From Alicyclobacillus hesperidum (GTDB taxonomy: Bacteria; Bacillota; Bacilli; Alicyclobacillales; Alicyclobacillaceae): a stretch of DNA of 44,580 nt. How positions within the stretch are numbered: position 1 is the first letter of the stretch; each line of letters starts with the position of its first letter. The notes below the pieces were generated by a model. That model saw only the letters and a list, made by a program, of their open reading frames with translations, made no database searches and had not been told where the DNA came from. Shown piece after piece: positions 1-8,171 of the stretch. The position numbers and the translations under genes were made by a program. The stretch lies in assembly GCF_900107035.1 (NCBI RefSeq), contig NZ_FNOJ01000020.1, positions 1-44,580 of the forward strand, read 5' to 3'.

Positions 1-983
1 TGCTTGCCGTCAACCTGGAACTTGCCATATCCATCGGTCTTAAGACGGGCATATCGACACACTGGGAACGATGCTGTGGGCAGGTACAGCAGCGCCCGAC
101 GGTCGTCGGAAAATAGACGCTCAATCGAGGTCCCCTTTTTGTAGTGCTCCCGCTGCCAGTCTTTCTCACAACGCTCCAGCAGCTGCTCATTAAACACGCG
201 TACGTCTACTACCGTCTGAATGGGAACGAAAAGGTTGCGCCGGAAGTAGCCGACCTTGTTCTCCACGTTCCCTTTCTCGTGGCCTGCGGCCGGATTGCAA
301 AATGTCACCTGGAACCCGTAATGCGCCTTGAAGCGCAAGAAGAATTCCGCCATTCTGACGTGTTCGCTGACGCGTCGTCCTACTCCGCTGGCGTTATCAA
401 ACACAATTCGCCGTGGAACCCCACCAATCCGGTGGAATATGTCCTTAAGCCCCTGGGCCACACATTCGGCTGTCTCACCGCCAAACAACTGCGTGTACCC
501 GGCGTTGCTGTATGGGAAGGTGACGCACAGGTACTTGTACGACCGCTTCTCGCCGTTGACATCGTAGAAGTCCGCCTCTCCGAAATCCGCCTGGGCCTCT
601 CCTGGATGCCAGACCAGTTCCTGAGTCCCTTCCTCGTACTGATCTTCGCGCAACGACTTCACGTATCGCTGCACCAGGGGGTAAGATGCGTCATAGCCCG
701 GGCATTCCTCCATGAGACGCGTATGAATGCGCTTGGCAGTGTGACGCTGTTTATACCGATTCTTGCGGTCCTCCTCAAGCCATTCCCGAATGAGCGGCTT
801 GAACGGATCCAACTTGGATGGCTTGTCCACGCTGTGCGATGGCCTCCTCTCCCCGAATGTTTCCATAGCCATGTACTTACTGACGGTCTTACGGTCAATC
901 CCCAATCGTTCCGCAATCGCCACCGGGCCGAGCCCCCTGGTTTGCAGATCCTTGATCATCTCAACTCGCTCCATCTTCAACAT
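1..983 (-). CDS. istA: IS21 family transposase IstA (5' part, C-terminus outside window)
   Basis: The minus strand is open from an ATG at 983 (MLKMERVEMIKDL) to position 1, about 327 codons with no stop, so this is the N-terminal two thirds of a protein of usually 400-520 residues. It begins with a helix-turn-helix (LGPVAIAERLGIDRKTVSKY, about residues 15-34). This leads into an rve/DDE integrase domain: the stretch EAQADFGEADFYDVNGEKR carries the first catalytic Asp, VFDNASGVGRRVSE the second, and NPAAGHEKGNVENKVGYFRR the catalytic Glu in the typical IstA context. IstA catalyses cut-and-paste or cointegrate transposition together with the ATPase IstB. The reading frame is intact as far as visible. 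An open frame on the opposite strand (144-1019) is its shadow. Confidence 0.93.
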   Translation of the reverse strand, partial: MLKMERVEMIKDLQTRGLGPVAIAERLGIDRKTVSKYMAMETFGERRPSHSVDKPSKLDPFKPLIREWLEEDRKNRYKQRHTAKRIHTRLMEECPGYDASYPLVQRYVKSLREDQYEEGTQELVWHPGEAQADFGEADFYDVNGEKRSYKYLCVTFPYSNAGYTQLFGGETAECVAQGLKDIFHRIGGVPRRIVFDNASGVGRRVSEHVRMAEFFLRFKAHYGFQVTFCNPAAGHEKGNVENKVGYFRRNLFVPIQTVVDVRVFNEQLLERCEKDWQREHYKKGTSIERLFSDDRRALLYLPTASFPVCRYARLKTDGYGKFQVDGK

Positions 984-1100
984 CTCCCCGGCCCCCTCTC
1001 GTCCCAAGTAACAGGGTAGAGAGAGGTTCTCCACAAATCCATCCCCCGACGATAATCATGGGGAATTTCACACGATTTTTCCGGGGAAGTGACGTTGACG
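1..1100 (-). mobile_element. IS21-family insertion sequence, istA-proximal end (truncated by window edge)
   Basis: The element runs leftward out of the window. It is recognised from istA and from a terminal repeat upstream of it, about 1041-1100. Read inward on the minus strand this repeat begins CGTCAACG, followed by a conserved block at about 1068-1088 (TCCCCGGAAAAATCGTGTG). The same block, with one change, occurs in inverted sense at the other edge (44267-44287). Related blocks at opposite termini are what the two ends of one IS21-type element should look like. The exact outer base and the target duplication cannot be fixed because only one end of this copy is visible. Confidence 0.85.
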
Positions 1101-1409
1101 ATTCGGGGTATTTATCAGGAGGCAATGCAAAGCCACAGCAAAAACTCCTCATAAATTGCTGGCCATGCACCAGTTAGACAGTCAAGGATTAGTTGAAAAA
1201 TCATCGAGTCTCCCCCGTTCTCTTGTTCCGCAATTGCCTTGACTGAGTGTGTGGAAAGCGTCAATGGTTCATACCCCAACGAAGCCCAATGTATACCGCT
1301 CAGTTGAGCCGCCACAGCACTGTTTATCTAAATAACAAAAGATAACTTAAACACTAATTTTTATATGTAATATTTATTAACGAATTTGTCGAGAGTTTCT
1401 GAAAATGGA
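1101..1409. other. Intergenic region between IS21 end and guanidine operon promoter
   Basis: About 310 bases with no gene that can be supported. A 66-codon minus-strand frame (1115-1315) exists but resembles no family and has no convincing ribosome binding site. It could be debris of whatever the IS entered. The 3' part (about 1322-1385) is strongly AT-rich and precedes the proposed promoter. Confidence 0.5.
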
Positions 1410-1438
1410 TTGCAATCCTGTATTAATCGTGGTATGAA
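1410..1438 (+). promoter_or_regulatory. Putative sigma-A promoter of the guanidine operon
   Basis: TTGCAA (1410-1415), a 17-base spacer and TATGAA (1433-1438). Each hexamer matches four of six consensus bases. Transcription would start near 1445, just before the riboswitch aptamer, which is the expected geometry. Inferred by position only. Confidence 0.45.
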
Positions 1439-1448
1439 TAATGACATA

Positions 1449-1556
1449 AGGTCTCTAGGGTTCCGCCAGTACAAAACAGTGACTGGGACTGGTCCAAGAG
1501 AGGCCACACCTCCGTATATGGGGGTGACACGGAGGGATAAAAGCCCGGGAGATCCA
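1449..1556 (+). promoter_or_regulatory. Guanidine-I riboswitch (ykkC/yxkD class)
   Basis: The conserved segments of the guanidine-I aptamer are all present in order: CTAGGGTTCCG (1455-1465), ACTGGTCCAAGAG (1488-1500), ACACGG (1527-1532) and GGGATAAAAGCCCGGGAGA (1534-1552). This class binds free guanidinium and switches on export or breakdown genes. Here it lies 87 bases upstream of a guanidine-degradation operon, so sequence and context support each other. The expression platform is not obvious: only a weak AGGG/CCCT hairpin with a short T-run is seen at about 1563-1582, so transcriptional or translational control is undecided. Confidence 0.93.
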
Positions 1557-1642
1557 TGGGTCTTAGGGTTTTTGTCCCTTTTGTTGTATCGCTCGGTTGT
1601 TGAGTGTGTTAAGAAACATAACGTATTGGGAGGAGGGGAATT

Positions 1643-3070
1643 GTGAATCGATCAATCTCTTCTATGGAGGATGCGCGTCTTGACCATTTGGGATACCGAC
1701 AAGAACTGAGTCGCAAGTTGCGAACCCGGGATGTTCTCGGACTGGCGATTGCCAATGTGTCGCCGACCATGGCTGTACTGTTGCTGACTTCTGGGGTTTT
1801 CTCCATTGGTGGTACATTCGCCATTGGTGCCGATGCCATACTGGCGATTGTCGTCGTATTGATCTCAATGTGTCTTGGTGAACTAGGATCTCTATTTCCT
1901 GTTGCAGGGGGGATGTACTCGCTCATTCGCTTTGTTCTTCCTGAACCACTGGCGTTTATTGCCCTCTTCAACTATCTCATTCAGGGTGTCATTTTACCCG
2001 CCAGCATTGCTCTAGGCATTGGACAATTTGTTGAAAATCTCTTCCCGAGGATTCAAGTATCAGATGCATATATCGCCATAATTGCCGTGGCGATTGCTGT
2101 TGCGATCGCGTTAGTCCGTGTCGAAATGGGCGCCTTCGTGACCATGGCCATGGTCGCGGTGGAATTGCTGGTTCTTGGTACAGTGACCATCGCTGCCTTA
2201 CTGCACCCACATCAGGCTTTGTTCCAAGTAACTTTCCATCCGATTGCTTTAGTCGGGCAGCATTTGGTTCCCGTGACGATAGGCATGATGGCTGCCAGCT
2301 TGGCTCCGGCATTCAATATCATCAACGGCTACGATGCCACACTTGGATTTTCGGAAGAGTTGATGGGTGGTCCGCGCACACTTGCCAGAACGGTCAGAAT
2401 TGCGGCAATGACTGCTGCCATCGCTATTGTTGTTCCGCTCACGTCGGCGGTGATTTCAACGCCCGATCTCGTGGTATTCTTTCGTTCGCCTAGCCCCGTA
2501 ATTGAATCGGTGCAGGCTTCTCTCGGTTCGAATTTCCGGATTGTTCTGGACATTGGTGTGTGCATAGCACTCTTTAATTCCATGCTTGTGTATTTCATGT
2601 ACTTTGGGCGCGTGTTTTACACAACCGGAAGAGACCAACTCTGGTGGGCAAGCGCCAATCGTGTTGTTAGTCACATTAACCGCTTTCGTTCTCCTGGCTG
2701 GTGCGTGGTGTTTCTCGCACTGCCAACTGCTGCGCTTTTATTCCTCAGTCAGTTAAATTGGCTGATCATTTTCTCAGGTACTGTCACGACCGTCGTGTAT
2801 TTCTTCATCGGTCTTGCTGCCATTTGGAGTCGCCGTAAGTTTGCCAACGAAGCACCTCCTTATCGAATGCCCATGTGGCCTCTGGCCCCTGGAATTGTGG
2901 TGTTGTTCACAGCGTTCGCAATCGCTACGCAAGAGATCCAGTATCTAGTAGGTGAACTTGTACTTGCCGGTATGGCGATCGTGTTCTTTACAGCTTCTAG
3001 GTGGTGGTGGCGAAAAGAACCTCGGGAGCTCGCGCAATCTTCCGTAGAGAAACAACGACTTGAAGGCTAA
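1643..3070 (+). CDS. APC superfamily permease, probable guanidine/urea-type nitrogen compound importer
   Basis: The 475-residue protein has about 12 hydrophobic segments. Its N-terminus (RTRDVLGLAIANVSPTMAVL, about residues 27-46) has the TM1 pattern of amino acid-polyamine-organocation transporters, followed by the conserved GELGSLFPVAGGMYSLIRF (about 75-93). It should sit in the cytoplasmic membrane and move a small, probably cationic or amide-type substrate. The GTG start at 1643 is set by GGAGGAGGG a few bases upstream. It is the first gene behind the guanidine-I riboswitch and 23 bases ahead of the DUF1989 pair, which argues for guanidine uptake. The family alone does not reveal the substrate, and other guanidine loci often carry ABC importers or SMR exporters instead. 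Confidence 0.85.
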   Translation: MNRSISSMEDARLDHLGYRQELSRKLRTRDVLGLAIANVSPTMAVLLLTSGVFSIGGTFAIGADAILAIVVVLISMCLGELGSLFPVAGGMYSLIRFVLPEPLAFIALFNYLIQGVILPASIALGIGQFVENLFPRIQVSDAYIAIIAVAIAVAIALVRVEMGAFVTMAMVAVELLVLGTVTIAALLHPHQALFQVTFHPIALVGQHLVPVTIGMMAASLAPAFNIINGYDATLGFSEELMGGPRTLARTVRIAAMTAAIAIVVPLTSAVISTPDLVVFFRSPSPVIESVQASLGSNFRIVLDIGVCIALFNSMLVYFMYFGRVFYTTGRDQLWWASANRVVSHINRFRSPGWCVVFLALPTAALLFLSQLNWLIIFSGTVTTVVYFFIGLAAIWSRRKFANEAPPYRMPMWPLAPGIVVLFTAFAIATQEIQYLVGELVLAGMAIVFFTASRWWWRKEPRELAQSSVEKQRLEG

Positions 3071-3093
3071 TCACGAAAGGAGACTGGACTCGC

Positions 3094-3813
3094 ATGATAT
3101 GTGACCTGCCTTTATCCACAACTTTAACGAAAGGTGGAAAATGGTCGGCGAGGGTTTCGAAGGGGAAAGTTTTGCGATTAACGGCGTTGGAACCTGGTGC
3201 AAATGTTGCCCTTTGGTTGTATCGGGCTGATCACCCAGCCGAGCGACTCAACATACCGGATACGTTGAAAGCACAGCACACGGCGCGCTTGACGCGACAC
3301 CACGTACTAATGAGCGACGAGGGACGCGCGTTGGCGACGATTACGGAAGACTCGCTGGGTTGGCATGATCCTCTCGGAGGCATTACAACGAGAGAACAAA
3401 TTGATATGCAGTATGGCACAACTTGTTTTCAAGTACATCGAAACGAATGGTTCAAGTCGGGATACGAGAATGCTCTGATTGAATTCATGCGCAATGGTCT
3501 TGACGCGAGAGACTTGGTTCCACCCGTGAATGTTTTTAGCAAGGTGTGGTGTGACGACGCTGGTGGAATGCACTTTGATGTCGAGCACTGTGTGCAAGGC
3601 GCACAGTTCGCGATTCGCACAGAAATGGACGTCATCGTTATCCTTTCCAACACGCCGCATCCACTCGATCCGCGCACGAAATATCCGTCGGTGCCTGTAC
3701 GGCTTGATGTCGAAGCAAGTGCCTCGCTCGGTATGTTTGACTCTAGCATCGTGTGTCCAGAGTCTATGCGAGCGCTCGAAAATACGTTGTCACTTGCAGC
3801 TTTATATCGATAA
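3094..3813 (+). CDS. Carboxyguanidine deiminase subunit, UAAP1-type DUF1989 protein
   Basis: The 239-residue DUF1989 protein carries the marks of urea carboxylase-associated protein 1: KVLRLTALEPGANVALWLYRADHPAERLN (shown in part, about residues 26-54), DTLKAQHTARLTRHHVL, then ITEDSLGWHDPLGG (about 89-102). In the characterised Pseudomonas system two such proteins together deiminate carboxyguanidine to allophanate, linking guanidine carboxylase to allophanate hydrolase. They were earlier annotated only as urea-amidolyase-associated proteins. The ATG at 3094 follows GAAAGGAGACTGG at a good distance. The partner subunit starts 20 bases after the stop. The assignment to the guanidine rather than the urea route rests on the riboswitch and the intact gene order. 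Confidence 0.88.
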   Translation: MICDLPLSTTLTKGGKWSARVSKGKVLRLTALEPGANVALWLYRADHPAERLNIPDTLKAQHTARLTRHHVLMSDEGRALATITEDSLGWHDPLGGITTREQIDMQYGTTCFQVHRNEWFKSGYENALIEFMRNGLDARDLVPPVNVFSKVWCDDAGGMHFDVEHCVQGAQFAIRTEMDVIVILSNTPHPLDPRTKYPSVPVRLDVEASASLGMFDSSIVCPESMRALENTLSLAALYR

Positions 3814-3832
3814 ATGGAGAGGGGTTCCAGTG

Positions 3833-4480
3833 ATGTCATTGATGTTGGTTGAGAGTGGACGTGATTTGTCCAGTGCAGAATACCGCCACATCCTACCATC
3901 CGGGGAAGGGCTCATGCTTACGCTTGAAGCTGGTGCTGTTCTTCGCATTGTCGACCTCGAGGGCAATCAAGCTGTAGATACGCTGTTTTATGATGCGCAT
4001 TGTCCGTTTGATCATTACAGTGTAACGCAGACTGTTATACGCCAAAGAAACATCTATCTGACAACCGGATCGGTTCTCTATACGGAGTCAGGCAGACCTC
4101 TTGCACGGATCGTTGCCGACACCTGTGGACGTCACGATACGTTGGGTGGAGCCTGCTCCGCACAAAGCAATACCGTTCGTTATGGCCATGACAAGGTGCA
4201 TATGCACAATTGCCGTGACACATTCATGCTTCAGATTGCCCAGTTCGATGCTCGGTTATCTAAAAGGGACTTGGCTCCGAATGTGAACTTCTTTATGAAC
4301 GTTCCAGTAACCCCCCAGGGAGGTTTGGAGTTCGCGGACGGTATCTCTGCAGCGCAGCGCTACGTCGAGATTGAAGGCATTCGGCGCATGCTTGTGCTTC
4401 TAAGTAATTGTCCTCAGTTGAATAACCCGTGTAATGCGTATCATCCCACACCTGTGGAAATTGCAGTTTGGCAAACCTGA
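3833..4480 (+). CDS. Carboxyguanidine deiminase subunit, UAAP2-type DUF1989 protein
   Basis: The 215-residue protein is the second DUF1989 partner. It has the UAAP2 signatures LRIVDLEGNQAVDTLFY (about residues 38-54), RQRNIYLTTGSVLYTESGRP, IVADTCGRHDTLGGACSAQS (about 88-107), NVNFFMNVPVTP and LVLLSNCPQLNNPCNAYHPTP near the C-terminus. The conserved Cys and His in CGRHDTLGGAC suggest a metal-dependent amidine hydrolase site (inference). The ATG at 3833 was chosen because GGAGAGGGG lies 8 bases upstream and the recognisable domain begins right after it. The frame stays open upstream to 3530, but that part overlaps the previous gene. Both subunits are expected to form one heteromeric enzyme in the cytoplasm. 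Confidence 0.88.
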   Translation: MSLMLVESGRDLSSAEYRHILPSGEGLMLTLEAGAVLRIVDLEGNQAVDTLFYDAHCPFDHYSVTQTVIRQRNIYLTTGSVLYTESGRPLARIVADTCGRHDTLGGACSAQSNTVRYGHDKVHMHNCRDTFMLQIAQFDARLSKRDLAPNVNFFMNVPVTPQGGLEFADGISAAQRYVEIEGIRRMLVLLSNCPQLNNPCNAYHPTPVEIAVWQT

Positions 4481-4547
4481 AGTTGTAATACGCGAGTCTG
4501 AACATGTCACCATTTTGTTGTTAGCATACAGAAAGGAGCGATCAATT

Positions 4548-7500
4548 TTGTTTCAGAAAGTTCTGATAGCTAATCGCGGCGCTATTGCTGTTCGCATTGC
4601 TCGAACCCTGCGGCGCATGGGGATTCAGTCGGTCGCTGTTTATACGACGGCCGACGAGAGCAGCTTGCACGTTGATTTCGCTGATGAAGCCGTTTGGATT
4701 GGCGAGGGCGCAGTACAAGAATCGTATGTTGATATGGAAAAAATCATTGCTGCGGCGCGTCAAACCGGAGCTGATGCCATACATCCGGGATATGGATTTT
4801 TAAGTGAGAATGCTTGCTTCGCGCGCGCGTGTGAGCAGGCGGGTATTCGCTTTATCGGTCCAGACCCAGAGCAGATTGAACGGTTTGGCTACAAACATGT
4901 CGCGCGAAACATTGCGCTTCAAGCAGGCGTGCCTCTGTTGCCCGGTACGGATCTCATTGCAAGTGCGGAGGAAGCTGTTGATGCGGCACAAGCCATCGGC
5001 TTCCCGGTGATGTTGAAAAGTACGGCGGGGGGAGGTGGAATCGGTATGCGGGTCTGTGCCAACGAGACTGAATTGCGCGAGGCGTTTTCCGCGGTGCAAC
5101 GCTTGTCCGCGCAGCACTTTCGCTACGAGGGTGTCTTTATGGAGAAATACATCCCTCAAGCCCGTCACATTGAGGTACAGTTGTTTGGAAATCGGTCAGG
5201 AGAGATCGTAACCATCGGTGAACGCGACTGCACATTGCAGCGGCGCAATCAAAAAGTGCTTGAAGAATGCCCTGCAGCTTGTCTTCGTCCGGAGGTTCGC
5301 GAAGCCCTGCACCAAGCTGCGAAGAATCTGGCTTCCATGGTTGGGTATAGAAGTGCTGGGACGGTCGAGTTCCTCTATGATCCCGAGTCGGAATCATTCT
5401 ATTTCCTCGAAGTGAACACGCGTCTTCAGGTCGAACACGGAGTTACGGAAGAAGTCTATGGTATTGATTTGGTGGAATGGATGGTGCGCGAAGCTTGTGA
5501 TGAACTATTTGGTCTCGCTGAACAGATATCGGCGCCGTCTGGGCACAGTATTCAGGTCCGTCTGTATGCGGAAGATCCAGGAGACGGATTTCGCCCGAGT
5601 GCCGGTCGAATCGATCATGTGGTTTGGCCGGAAGCAACACGCATCGAAACATGGGTGGAAGCAGGTACCATCGTAAGTTCGTTTTACGATCCGCTACTTG
5701 CAAAACTGATTGTACATTCTGAAAACCGTGAGATGGCGTGCGATCGATTGATAGCGGCAGTGAAGCACACACGTATTTATGGAATTTCGCACAATCTGCG
5801 CTATCTCGAGTCACTTGTTACGTCTCAGTCATTTCAAAGTAACCATGTGTATACCAAGTGGCTTGCTGAATTTCAGCCACCGGAAAGCACACTATTTGTG
5901 ATTGATGGAGGACTTCATACGACGCTTCAGGATTGGCCGGGGCGCCTGGGACATTGGGATGTTGGTGTTCCACCGAGTGGCCCCATGGATGAATTGTCGT
6001 TTCGAATTGGCAATCTGCTTCTTGGGAATGACGAAGGCGCGTGCGGACTTGAATTCACCATGCGTGGAGGGGTGTATCAATTTCGCGACGATACCTGGTT
6101 TTGTCTCACCGGAGCCGATATGAGTGCCGAATTGAATGGTCAACTGGTGGAGCGATATCGGCCTTTGTTGGCGAGGGCTGGTCAAGTTTTGCGGCTTTCT
6201 GATGCCAGAACCGGCATGCGTGCCTACCTGCTTGTGGGTGGAGGATTCGATGTTCCGAAAACCCTTGGGAGCGGATCGACATTTGCCCTTGGCGGGTTCG
6301 GGGGTCATGGCGGAAGAGCACTATTAAGTGGCGATGTCCTCGCGATCAACAGGGGCAATGGGTCGGCTATGGACAATATTTCGGATGCCTTCACAAAAGC
6401 ACCGGAATTTACCCATGACTGGGTAATAGGCGTCATTCCGGGACCGCACGCGACTTCAGAGTTTTTACCAGCATCTTATTTGGAGCAGTTAACGCACACA
6501 TCGTGGCAGGTGCATTTTAACAGTTCGCGTACAGGGGTACGACTGATGGGGCCTGCCCCGAAATGGGTTCGCGACGATGGCGGTGAAGCAGGTTTGCATC
6601 CTTCCAATATTCACGATAACCCGTATGCCATCGGTGCGCTCAATTTGACCGGAGATCTGCCCATCTTGTTGGGGCAAGATGGCCCTAGTCTGGGCGGTTT
6701 CGTGTGCCCAGTCACCACGGCAGCTTGTGAACGCTGGAAGATCGGCCAACTTCGTCCTGGCGATACCGTGAGGTTTAAAATCATCAGTTTAGAACAGGCA
6801 CGAGCTTTGGATGTCAAACAGCGTGCGCTGCTCAATGATCGCCAGACAATGCATGCAAGCTATATCATGCCTTTGCCGGAGATGCCGTTTGCAAACTATG
6901 AGGAAGCAGCAACGTCGTCAATTCTCAAACACGAGCATATCGATCACGCTTTTCCTATCACAGTACGCACTGCCGGTGACGAATATATTTTGGTCGAGAT
7001 TGGTGCTCTCGAACTGGATTTGCGCTACCGCTTTCAGGTCCATTTGTTAATGGATGCTATCCGTTCATCCGGGCGCATTCCGTACATCGATCTGACGCCC
7101 GGTGTGCGGTCACTTCAAATCCATCTCGATAGATCACAAATGACTGTCGAAGAGGCTTGTCGCATCGTTCTAGAAATTGACCGTCAACTCCCTGACTTAT
7201 CCACTGTTCGTGTACCTTCACGCATTGTGCGCATGCCATTATCGTTTGACGATCCGTCCGTGCAACAGGCTGTGGACCGCTATCAGCAAAACGTGCGCGA
7301 GGATGCTCCATGGTGCCCGAGTAATATCGAATTTATTCGACGCATTAATGGATTGGAGTCTATCAAGAACGTGTGGGATATCGTGTTCTCGGCCAAATAC
7401 CTTGTATTAGGGCTTGGCGACGTATATCTGGGTGCGCCGGCAGCGACGCCTATTGATCCCCGGCATCGACTCGTGACGACCAAATATAATCCGGCACGTA

Positions 7501-8171
7501 CGTGGACGCCTGAAAACGCGGTTGGCATTGGCGGATCCTATATGTGTATCTACGGTATGGAGAGTCCGGGAGGCTATCAGCTCTTCGGACGCACCGTGCA
7601 AATTTGGAATACATTTCGCACCACGCGGAGCTTTGCACCAGGAAAACCATGGTTGTTGCGCTTTTTTGACCAAGTGGAGTTTTATCCTGTATCTGCTCAG
7701 GAGTTGGCAAACATGCGCAAGGAATTCTTGCGCGGTAAGTTCGAACTGGAAATCGTGGAAACGACATTTGATTTGGGCGCATATCTTGCCTTTCTGGACG
7801 AGATTCACGAAGATGCGACCGTCTTTAAACAGCGCCAGCAAGTTGCGTTTAATGCAGAGCGTGAGCGTTGGCGCCAACTCGGTTTGGCAGAATACGTTTC
7901 AGAGTCACATGTGGAAGTTACGGATGGATTGGGCGAGGACGATGGGGTGACAGTGGTTCGATCGAACTTGCCCGGAAGTGTGTGGAAAGTGCATGTGCGA
8001 CCAGGGCAGCAGGTACAGCCTGGGGATACCTTGGTGGTCATTGAAAGTATGAAGATGGAATTCCCCATTACAGCCACCTGCCAGGGAATTATCAAGACCG
8101 TGCATGTTCGACCTGGACAGGAATTGCCAGCTGGCGGTGCAATTGTTGGTGTTGAGGAGGTGCCGGCATGA
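4548..8171 (+). CDS. Guanidine carboxylase (urea carboxylase-like, biotin-dependent)
   Basis: The 1207-residue multidomain enzyme carboxylates guanidine (or urea) with ATP and bicarbonate. Biotin carboxylase occupies about residues 1-445, with the ATP-grasp glycine loop STAGGGGIGMRV near 158-169 and EVNTRLQVEH near 288-297. An AHS2/KipA-like carboxyltransferase half follows (VIDGGLHTTLQDWPGRLGH, from about 451), then the AHS1/KipI-like half (about 800-1000). A C-terminal biotinyl domain has ESMKMEF with biotinyl-Lys 1169. Length and order match the urea carboxylase family. The TTG start at 4548 has GAAAGGAG upstream and gives the usual FQKVLIANRG N-terminus. An in-frame ATG at 4434 would overlap the preceding gene. 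Guanidine is preferred as substrate because of the riboswitch and the deiminase pair, but residue-level specificity was not tested. Confidence 0.93.
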   Translation: MFQKVLIANRGAIAVRIARTLRRMGIQSVAVYTTADESSLHVDFADEAVWIGEGAVQESYVDMEKIIAAARQTGADAIHPGYGFLSENACFARACEQAGIRFIGPDPEQIERFGYKHVARNIALQAGVPLLPGTDLIASAEEAVDAAQAIGFPVMLKSTAGGGGIGMRVCANETELREAFSAVQRLSAQHFRYEGVFMEKYIPQARHIEVQLFGNRSGEIVTIGERDCTLQRRNQKVLEECPAACLRPEVREALHQAAKNLASMVGYRSAGTVEFLYDPESESFYFLEVNTRLQVEHGVTEEVYGIDLVEWMVREACDELFGLAEQISAPSGHSIQVRLYAEDPGDGFRPSAGRIDHVVWPEATRIETWVEAGTIVSSFYDPLLAKLIVHSENREMACDRLIAAVKHTRIYGISHNLRYLESLVTSQSFQSNHVYTKWLAEFQPPESTLFVIDGGLHTTLQDWPGRLGHWDVGVPPSGPMDELSFRIGNLLLGNDEGACGLEFTMRGGVYQFRDDTWFCLTGADMSAELNGQLVERYRPLLARAGQVLRLSDARTGMRAYLLVGGGFDVPKTLGSGSTFALGGFGGHGGRALLSGDVLAINRGNGSAMDNISDAFTKAPEFTHDWVIGVIPGPHATSEFLPASYLEQLTHTSWQVHFNSSRTGVRLMGPAPKWVRDDGGEAGLHPSNIHDNPYAIGALNLTGDLPILLGQDGPSLGGFVCPVTTAACERWKIGQLRPGDTVRFKIISLEQARALDVKQRALLNDRQTMHASYIMPLPEMPFANYEEAATSSILKHEHIDHAFPITVRTAGDEYILVEIGALELDLRYRFQVHLLMDAIRSSGRIPYIDLTPGVRSLQIHLDRSQMTVEEACRIVLEIDRQLPDLSTVRVPSRIVRMPLSFDDPSVQQAVDRYQQNVREDAPWCPSNIEFIRRINGLESIKNVWDIVFSAKYLVLGLGDVYLGAPAATPIDPRHRLVTTKYNPARTWTPENAVGIGGSYMCIYGMESPGGYQLFGRTVQIWNTFRTTRSFAPGKPWLLRFFDQVEFYPVSAQELANMRKEFLRGKFELEIVETTFDLGAYLAFLDEIHEDATVFKQRQQVAFNAERERWRQLGLAEYVSESHVEVTDGLGEDDGVTVVRSNLPGSVWKVHVRPGQQVQPGDTLVVIESMKMEFPITATCQGIIKTVHVRPGQELPAGGAIVGVEEVPA

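Noticed and set aside
144-1019. 291-codon plus-strand open frame
   Set aside because: It is antisense to a clear IstA reading frame that continues to the window edge; it has no family motif.
1115-1315. 66-codon minus-strand frame near the IS end
   Set aside because: No ribosome binding site and no recognised motif; treated as intergenic.
1386-1646. 86-codon plus-strand frame
   Set aside because: It runs through the guanidine-I aptamer, so the sequence constraint is RNA structure.
3530-3832. N-terminal extension of the second DUF1989 gene
   Set aside because: It overlaps the preceding gene, while a good ribosome binding site and the family start lie at 3833.
4434-4547. Upstream ATG for the carboxylase
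   Set aside because: It overlaps the previous gene; TTG 4548 with GAAAGGAG gives the family N-terminus.
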